From contig CALSFV010000008.1 of NCBI GenBank assembly GCA_943737045.1, positions 1,736,001 to 1,800,000 of the forward strand: 64,000 bases of DNA. Direction: 5' to 3'. A program made the position numbers and the translations under genes. Positions 54,901 to 64,000 of the stretch are shown piece by piece. The stretch is from Parapristionchus giblindavisi (taxonomy: Eukaryota; Nematoda; Chromadorea; Rhabditida; Diplogasteridae). The notes below the pieces were generated by a model, which worked only from the letters and a program-made list of their open reading frames with translations, had not been told where the DNA came from and searched no databases. Each line of letters opens with the position of its first letter. Position 1 is the first letter of the stretch.

Positions 54901-56759
54901 CATTTGGTATATGACACGATAGGTTTCATTTTCATTTTCATATTTCTCAAGTTATCTTGATCATATCAGAGTAAAAGCTGCTTTTGTACTTCGGTCATTA
55001 TAGCAGCAGTAAAATATTACAGCTCGACATTACCTGAAATGTGTCTCATTCAGAATTTGTTCCTCTTTCACATAGTATATTACTCGATAAGTATCATTGA
55101 CAATTAGACTTGTAACGAATTATTGTGTACCAAAAACAGAGAGTATTGAAAGATAAATTTACATATTGGCCGTACTGACCACTTTGAAATAGTTTATCTT
55201 ATTCAGAATTTTTCGCTCTTTCATTTGGTATATGACACGATAGGTTTCATTTTCATTTTCATATTTCTCAAGTTATCTTGATCATATCAGAGTAAAAGCT
55301 ACTTTTGTACTTCGGTCAATATAGCAGCAGTAAAATATTACAGCTCGACATTACCTGAAATGTGTCTCATTCAGAATTTGTTCCTCTTTCACATAGTATA
55401 TTACTCGATAAGTATCATTGACAATTAGACTTGTAACGAATTATTGTGTACCAAAAACAGAGAGTATTGAAAGATAAAATTACATATTGTCCGTACTGAC
55501 CACTTTGAAATAGTTTATCATATTCAGAATTTTTTGCTCTTTCATTTGGTATATGACATGATAGGTTTCATTTTCATTTTGATATTTCTCAAGTTATCTT
55601 GATCTTATCAGAGTAAAAGCTACTTTTGTACTTCGGTCATTATAGCAACAGTAAAATATTACAGCTCGACATTACCTGAAGTGTGTCTCATTCAGAATTT
55701 TTTCCTCTTTCACATAGTATATTACTCGATAAGTATCATTGACAATTAGACTTGTAACGAATTATTTTGTACCAAAAACAGAGAGTATTGAAAGATAAAT
55801 TTACATATAGGCCGTATTGACCACTTTGAAATAGTCTATCTTATTCAGAATTTTTCGCTCTTTCATTTGGTATATGACACGATAGGTTTCATTTTCATTT
55901 TCATATTTCTCAAGTTATCTTGATCATATCAGAGTAAAAGCTGCTTTTGTACTTCGGTCATTATAGCAGCAGTAAAATATTACAGCTCGACATTACCTGA
56001 AATGTGTCTCATTCAGAATTTGTTCCTCTTTCACATAGTATATTACTCGATAAGTATCATTGACAATTAGACTTGTAACGAATTATTGTGTACCAAAAAC
56101 AGAGAGTATTGAAAGATAAAATTACATATTGTCCGTACTGACCACTTTGAAATAGTTTATCATATTCAGAATTTTTTGCTCTTTCATTTGGTATATGACA
56201 TGATAGGTTTCATTTTCATTTTGATATTTCTCAAGTTATCTTGATCTTATCAGAGTAAAAGCTACTTTTGTACTTCGGTCATTATAGCAACAGTAAAATA
56301 TTACAGCTCGACATTACCTGAAGTGTGTCTCATTCAGAATTTTTTCCTCTTTCACATAGTATATTACTCGATAAGTATCATTGACAATTAGACTTGTAAC
56401 GAATTATTTTGTACCAAAAACAGAGAGTATTGAAAGATAAATTTACATATTGGCCGTATTGACCACTTTGAAATAGTCTATCTTATTCAGAATTTTTCGC
56501 TCTTTCATTTGGTATATGACACGATAGGTTTCATTTTCATTTTCATATTTCTCAAGTTATCTTGATCATATCAGAGTAAAAGCTGCTTTTGTACTTCGGT
56601 CATTATAGCAGCAGTAAAATATTACAGCTCGACATTACCTGAAATGTGTCTCATTCAGAATTTGTTCCTCTTTCACATAGTATATTACTCGATAAGTATC
56701 ATTGACAATTAGACTTGTAACGAATTATTGTGTACCAAAAACAGAGAGTATTGAAAGAT

Positions 56760-59700
56760 AAATTTACATATTGTCCGTACTGACCACTTTGAAATAGTTT
56801 ATCATATTCAGAATTTTTCGCTCTTTCATTTGGTGTATGACACGATAGGTTTCATTTTCATTTTGATATTTCTCAAGTTATCTTGATCATATCAGAGTAA
56901 AAGCTACCTTTGTACTTCGGTCATTATAGCAACAGTAAAATATTACAGCTCGACATGACCTGAAGTGTGTCTCATTCAGAATTTTTTCCTCTTTCACATA
57001 GTATATTACTCGATAAGTATCATTGGCAATTAGACTTGTAACGAATTATTTTGTACCAAAAACAGAGAGTATTGAAAGATAAATTTACATATTGGCCGTA
57101 CTGACCACTTTGAAATAGTTTATCTTATTCAGAATTTTTCGCTCTTTCATTTGGTATATGACACGATAGGTTTCATTTTCATTTTCATATTTCTCAAGTT
57201 ATCTTGATCATATCAGAGTAAAAGCTACTTTTGTACTTCGGTCATTATAGCAGCAGTAAAATATTACAGCTCGACATTACCTGAAATGTGTCTCATTCAG
57301 AATTTGTTCCTCTTTCACATAGTATATTACTCGATAAGTATCATTGACAATTAGACTTGTAACGAATTATTGTGTACCAAAAACAGAGAGTATTGAAAGA
57401 TAAAATTACATATTGTCCGTACTGACCACTTTGAAATAGTTTATCATATTCAGAATTTTTTGCTCTTTCATTTGGTATATGACATGATAGGTTTCATTTT
57501 CATTTTGATATTTCTCAAGTTATCTTGATCTTATCAGAGTAAAAGCTACTTTTGTACTTCGGTCATTATAGCAACAGTAAAATATTACAGCTCGACATTA
57601 CCTGAAGTGTGTCTCATTCAGAATTTTTTCCTCTTTCACATAGTATATTACTCGATAAGTATCATTGACAATTAGACTTGTAACGAATTATTTTGTACCA
57701 AAAACAGAGAGTATTGAAAGATAAATTTACATATAGGCCGTATTGACCACTTTGAAATAGTCTATCTTATTCAGAATTTTTCGCTCTTTCATTTGGTATA
57801 TGACACGGTAGGTTTCATTTTCATTTTCATATTTCTCAAGTTATCTTGAACATATCAGAGTAAAAGCTGCTTTTGTACTTCGGTCATTATAGCAGCAGTA
57901 AAATATTACAGCTCGACATTACCTGAAATGTGTCTCATTCAGAATTTGTTCCTCTTTCACATAGTATATTACTCGATAAGTATCATTGACAATTAGACTT
58001 GTAACGAATTATTGTGTACCAAAAACAGAGAGTATTGAAAGATAAAATTACATATTGTCCGTACTGACCACTTTGAAATAGTTTATCATATTCAGAATTT
58101 TTTGCTCTTTCATTTGGTATATGACATGATAGGTTTCATTTTCATTTTGATATTTCTCAAGTTATCTTGATCTTATCAGAGTAAAAGCTACTTTTGTACT
58201 TCGGTCATTATAGCAACAGTAAAATATTACAGCTCGACATGACCTGAAGTGTGTCTCATTCAGAATTTTTTCCTCTTTCACATAGTATATTACTCGATAA
58301 GTATCATTGGCAATTAGACTTGTAACGAATTATTTTGTACCAAAAACAGAGAGTATTGAAAGATAAATTTACATATTGTCCGTACTGACCACTTTGAAAT
58401 AGTTTATCATATTCAGAATTTTTCGCTCTTTCATTTGGTGTATGACACGATAGGTTTCATTTTCATTTTGATATTTCTCAAGTTATCTTGATCATATCAG
58501 AGTAAAAGCTGCTTTTGTACTTCGGTCATTATAGCAGCAGTAAAATATTACAGCTCGACATTACCTGAAATGTGTCTCATTCAGAATTTGTTCCTCTTTC
58601 ACATAGTATATTACTCGATAAGTATCATTGACAATTAGACTTGTAACGAATTATTGTGTACCAAAAACAGAGAGTATTGAAAGATAAATTTACATATTGT
58701 CCGTACTGACCACTTTGAAATAGTTTATCATATTCAGAATTTTTCGCTCTTTCATTTGGTGTATGACACGATAGGTTTCATTTTCATTTTGATATTTCTC
58801 AAGTTATCTTGATCATATCAGAGTAAAAGCTACCTTTGTACTTCGGTCATTATAGCAACAGTAAAATATTACAGCTCGACATGACCTGAAGTGTGTCTCA
58901 TTCAGAATTTTTTCCTCTTTCACATAGTATATTACTCGATAAGTATCATTGGCAATTAGACTTGTAACGAATTATTTTGTACCAAAAACAGAGAGTATTG
59001 AAAGATAAATTTACATATTGGCCGTACTGACCACTTTGAAATAGTTTATCTTATTCAGAATTTTTCGCTCTTTCATTTGGTATATGACACGATAGGTTTC
59101 ATTTTCATTTTCATATTTCTCAAGTTATCTTGATCATATCAGAGTAAAAGCTACTTTTGTACTTCGGTCATTATAGCAGCAGTAAAATATTACAGCTCGA
59201 CATTACCTGAAATGTGTCTCATTCAGAATTTGTTCCTCTTTCACATAGTATATTACTCGATAAGTATCATTGACAATTAGACTTGTAACGAATTATTGTG
59301 TACCAAAAACAGAGAGTATTGAAAGATAAAATTACATATTGTCCGTACTGACCACTTTGAAATAGTTTATCATATTCAGAATTTTTTGCTCTTTCATTTG
59401 GTATATGACATGATAGGTTTCATTTTCATTTTGATATTTCTCAAGTTATCTTGATCTTATCAGAGTAAAAGCTACTTTTGTACTTCGGTCATTATAGCAA
59501 CAGTAAAATATTACAGCTCGACATTACCTGAAGTGTGTCTCATTCAGAATTTTTTCCTCTTTCACATAGTATATTACTCGATAAGTATCATTGACAATTA
59601 GACTTGTAACGAATTATTTTGTACCAAAAACAGAGAGTATTGAAAGATAAATTTACATATAGGCCGTATTGACCACTTTGAAATAGTCTATCTTATTCAG

Positions 59701-60180
59701 AATTTTTCGCTCTTTCATTTGGTATATGACACGGTAGGTTTCATTTTCATTTTCATATTTCTCAAGTTATCTTGAACATATCAGAGTAAAAGCTGCTTTT
59801 GTACTTCGGTCATTATAGCAGCAGTAAAATATTACAGCTCGACATTACCTGAAATGTGTCTCATTCAGAATTTGTTCCTCTTTCACATAGTATATTACTC
59901 GATAAGTATCATTGACAATTAGACTTGTAACGAATTATTGTGTACCAAAAACAGAGAGTATTGAAAGATAAAATTACATATTGTCCGTACTGACCACTTT
60001 GAAATAGTTTATCATATTCAGAATTTTTTGCTCTTTCATTTGGTATATGACATGATAGGTTTCATTTTCATTTTGATATTTCTCAAGTTATCTTGATCTT
60101 ATCAGAGTAAAAGCTACTTTTGTACTTCGGTCATTATAGCAACAGTAAAATATTACAGCTCGACATTACCTGAATTGTGT
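56760..60180 (+). repeat. Higher-order repeat, period 1926 bp (6 units)
   Basis: GACACGGTAGG with TTGAACATATC occurs at about 57802 and 59728, ATATAGGCCGTATTG near 57732 and 59658, and GGTGTATG at 56832 and 58758, all 1926 bases apart. The block is one of the most recently copied parts of the array. Confidence 0.8.
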
Positions 60181-63100
60181 CTCATTCAGAATTTTTTCCA
60201 CTTTCACATAGTATATTACTCGATAAGTATCATTGACAATTAGACTTGTAACGAATTGTTTTGTACAAAAAAACAGAGAGCACTGAAAGATAAATTTACA
60301 TATTGGCCGTATTGACCACTTTGAAATAGTCTATCTTATTCAGAATTTTTCGCTCTTTCATTTGGTATATGACACGATAGGTTTCATTTTCATTTTGATA
60401 TTTCTCAAGTTATCTTGATCTTATCAGAGTAAAAGCTACTTTTGTACTTCGGTCATTATAGCAACAGTAAAATATTACAGCTCGACATTACCTGAAGTGT
60501 GTCTCATTCAGAATTTTTTCCTCTTTCACATAGTATATTACTCGATAAGTATCATTGACAATTAGACTTGTAACGAATTATTTTGTACCAAAAACAGAGA
60601 GTATTGAAAGATAAATTAACATATTGGCCGTACTGACCACTTTGAAATAGTCTATCTTATTCAGAATTTTTCGCTCTTTCATTTGGTATATGACACGATA
60701 GGTTTCATTTTCATTTTCATATTTCTCAAGTTATCTTGATCATATCAGAGTAAAAGCTACTTTTGTACTTCGGTCATTATAGCAACAGTAAAATATTACA
60801 GCTCGACATTACCTGAAGTGTGTCTCATTCAGAATTTTTTCCTCTTTCACATAGTATATTACTCGATAAGTATCATTGACAATTAGACTTGTAACGAATT
60901 ATTTTGTACCAAAACAGAGAGTATTGAAAGATAAATTTACATATTGGCCGTATTGACCACTTTGAAATAGTCTATCTTATTCAGAATTTTTCGCTCTTTC
61001 ATTTGGTATATGACACGATAGGTTTCATTTTCATTTTCATATTTCTCAAGTTATCTTGATCATATCAGAGTAAAAGCTGCTTTTGTACTTCGGTCATTAT
61101 AGCAGCAGTAAAATATTACAGCTCGACATTACCTGAAATGTGTCTCATTCAGAATTTGTTCCTCTTTCACATAGTATATTACTCGATAAGTATCATTGAC
61201 AATTAGACTTGTAACGAATTATTGTGTACCAAAAACAGAGAGTATTGAAAGATAAAATTACATATTGTCCGTACTGACCACTTTGAAATAGTTTATCATA
61301 TTCAGAATTTTTTGCTCTTTCATTTGGTATATGACATGATAGGTTTCATTTTCATTTTGATATTTCTCAAGTTATCTTGATCTTATCAGAGTAAAAGCTA
61401 CTTTTGTACTTCGGTCATTATAGCAACAGTAAAATATTACAGCTCGACATTACCTGAATTGTGTCTCATTCAGAATTTTTTCCACTTTCACATAGTATAT
61501 TACTCGATAAGTATCATTGACAATTAGACTTGTAACGAATTGTTTTGTACAAAAAAACAGAGAGCACTGAAAGATAAATTTACATATTGGCCGTATTGAC
61601 CACTTTGAAATAGTCTATCTTATTCAGAATTTTTCGCTCTTTCATTTGGTATATGACACGATAGGTTTCATTTTCATTTTGATATTTCTCAAGTTATCTT
61701 GATCTTATCAGAGTAAAAGCTACTTTTGTACTTCGGTCATTATAGCAACAGTAAAATATTACAGCTCGACATTACCTGAAGTGTGTCTCATTCAGAATTT
61801 TTTCCTCTTTCACATAGTATATTACTCGATAAGTATCATTGACAATTAGACTTGTAACGAATTATTTTGTACCAAAAACAGAGAGTATTGAAAGATAAAT
61901 TAACATATTGGCCGTACTGACCACTTTGAAATAGTCTATCTTATTCAGAATTTTTCGCTCTTTCATTTGGTATATGACACGATAGGTTTCATTTTCATTT
62001 TCATATTTCTCAAGTTATCTTGATCATATCAGAGTAAAAGCTACTTTTGTACTTCGGTCATTATAGCAACAGTAAAATATTACAGCTCGACATTACCTGA
62101 AGTGTGTCTCATTCAGAATTTTTTCCTCTTTCACATAGTATATTACTCGATAAGTATCATTGACAATTAGACTTGTAACGAATTATTTTGTACCAAAACA
62201 GAGAGTATTGAAAGATAAATTTACATATTGGCCGTATTGACCACTTTGAAATAGTCTATCTTATTCAGAATTTTTCGCTCTTTCATTTGGTATATGACAC
62301 GATAGGTTTCATTTTCATTTTCATATTTCTCAAGTTATCTTGATCATATCAGAGTAAAAGCTGCTTTTGTACTTCGGTCATTATAGCAGCAGTAAAATAT
62401 TACAGCTCGACATTACCTGAAATGTGTCTCATTCAGAATTTGTTCCTCTTTCACATAGTATATTACTCGATAAGTATCATTGACAATTAGACTTGTAACG
62501 AATTATTGTGTACCAAAAACAGAGAGTATTGAAAGATAAATTTACATATTGTCCGTACTGACCACTTTGAAATAGTTTATCATATTCAGAATTTTTCGCT
62601 CTTTCATTTGGTATATGACACGATAGGTTTCATTTTCATTTTGATATTTCTCAAGTTATCTTGATCATATCAGAGTAAAAGCTACCTTTGTACTTCGGTC
62701 ATTATAGCAGCAGTAAAATATTACAGCTCGACATGACCTGAAGTGTGTCTCATTCAGAATTTTTTCCACTTTCACATAGTATATTACTCGATAAGTATCA
62801 TTGACAATTAGACTTGTAACGAATTGTTTTGTACAAAAAAACAGAGAGCACTGAAAGATAAATTTACATATTGGCCTACTGCCCACTTTGAAATAGTTTA
62901 TCTTATTCAGAATTTTTCGCTCTTTCATTTGGTATATGACACGATAGGTTTCATTTTCATTTTGATATTTCTCAAGTTATCTTGATCTTATCAGAGTAAA
63001 AGCTACTTTTGTACTTCGGTCATTATAGCAACAGTAAAATATTACAGCTCGACATTACCTGAAGTGTGTCTCATTCAGAATTTTTTCCTCTTTCACATAG

Positions 63101-63190
63101 TATATTACTCGATAAGTATCATTGACAATTAGACTTGTAACGAATTATTTTGTACCAAAAACAGAGAGTATTGAAAGATAAATTAACATA
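60170..63190 (+). repeat. Higher-order repeat, period 1284 bp (4 units)
   Basis: The minority unit with TTTTTTCCACTTTCAC, AATTGTTTTGTACAAAA and GAGCACTGAAAG occurs at 60191, 61475 and 62759, each 1284 bases apart. The following ATAAATTAACATATTGG unit and the one-base-shorter GTACCAAAACAG unit keep the same spacing between the first two copies. Confidence 0.85.
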
Positions 63191-64000
63191 TTGGCCGTAC
63201 TGACCACTTTGAAATAGTCTATCTTATTCAGAATTTTTCGCTCTTTCATTTGGTATATGACACGATAGGTTTCATTTTCATTTTCATATTTCTCAAGTTA
63301 TCTTGATCATATCAGAGTAAAAGCTACTTTTGTACTTCGGTCATTATAGCAACAGTAAAATATTACAGCTCGACATTACCTGAAGTGTGTCTCATTCAGA
63401 ATTTTTTCCTCTTTCACATAGTATATTACTCGATAAGTATCATTGACAATTAGACTTGTAACGAATTATTTTGTACCAAAAACAGAGAGTATTGAAAGAT
63501 AAATTTACATATTGGCCGTACTGACCACTTTGAAATAGTTTATCATATTCAGAATTTTTTGCTCTTTCATTTGGTATATGACACGATAGGTTTCATTTTC
63601 ATTTTGATATTTCTCAAGTTATCTTGATCTTATCAGAGTAAAAGCTACTTTTGTACTTCGGTCATTATAGCAACAGTAAAATATTACAGCTCGACATTAC
63701 CTGAAATGTGTCTCATTCAGATTTTTTTCCTCTTTCACATAGTATATTACTCGATAAGTATCATTGACAATTAGACTTGTAACGAATTATTGTGTACCAA
63801 AAACAGAGAATATTGAAAGATAAATTTACATATTGTCCGTACTGACCACTTTGAAATAGTTTATCATATTCAGAATTTTTTGCTCTTTCATTTGGTATAT
63901 GACACGATAGGTTTCATTTTCATTTTGATATTTCTCAAGTTATCTTGATCTTATCAGAGTAAAAGCTACTTTTGTACTTCGGTCATTATAGCAACAGTAA

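Larger units (their letters stand above)
8962..64000 (+). repeat. 321-bp satellite array, about 171 head-to-tail copies
   Basis: The anchor CGCTCTTTC recurs at 9061, 9382, 9703, 10024 and 10345, an exact 321-base period, and continues to the end of the window. All units are in the same orientation and no other sequence interrupts them. Units are highly similar and differ at about a dozen recurring sites plus small indels (319 bp when TT is lost in CAAGTTATC; 315 bp when ATTTTC is lost; 322-323 bp with extra A). The unit is AT-rich and has no open frame of interest. It includes the last codons and 3' flank of the Penelope-like ORF and two diverged half-repeats about 168 and 153 bp apart. The array is truncated by the window edge. 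Confidence 0.98.

Noticed and set aside
62665..62928. Minus-strand open frame of 87 residues in the last part of the array
   Set aside because: It exists only because this unit lost a base (GGCCTACTGCCC in place of GGCCGTACTGACC). The same sequence is closed in the other units. It is not a gene.
8962..64000. CRISPR-like array or protein-repeat gene
   Set aside because: The period is 321 bp with no constant-repeat/variable-spacer structure, and every frame has stops in each unit. It is satellite DNA in a eukaryotic setting.

Overview
The window looks like nuclear DNA of an invertebrate animal, possibly an arthropod. It is AT-rich and has short introns with GT/AG ends, tRNA-derived repeats, small inverted-repeat elements and a Penelope-type retroelement fragment. 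Nothing in it is prokaryotic. The species cannot be named from the sequence alone.

Region 1 (1-6590) is ordinary low-density sequence with two candidate multi-exon genes, both on the minus strand. The first (1369-2756) is a multi-pass membrane protein seen as four phase-compatible exons. The second (4150-6079) begins with a clear signal peptide and continues through several cysteine-containing exons; its family is not recognised. A separate minus-strand ORF at 3904-4023 also starts with a signal peptide. Elements with inverted-repeat ends and tRNA-like cores lie at 1673-2062 (with a truncated relative at 2067-2200) and at 6591-6938. A tRNA-like sequence and an inverted repeat occupy 7064-7634.

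Region 2 (7701-9003) is the origin-like locus. A partial satellite unit (7701-7871) is followed directly by an open frame carrying a Cys motif and a GIY-YIG endonuclease domain of the Penelope-like type, with one in-frame stop. The last codons of that frame, its stop codon and the following DNA are themselves the first satellite unit.

Region 3 (about 8962 to the window end) is an uninterrupted head-to-tail satellite array: about 171 copies of a 321-bp unit, all in one orientation, running off the right edge. The unit shares the 3' coding end of the Penelope-like ORF and contains two diverged half-repeats. The array is layered into local higher-order repeats (periods near 963, 1284, 1603, 1914 and 1926 bp), and a second linked haplotype first appears near 21.7 kb and becomes the commoner form from about 33.5 kb onward. 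The main observation is that a retroelement tail appears to have been amplified into a satellite of at least 55 kb beside a surviving fragment of the element.
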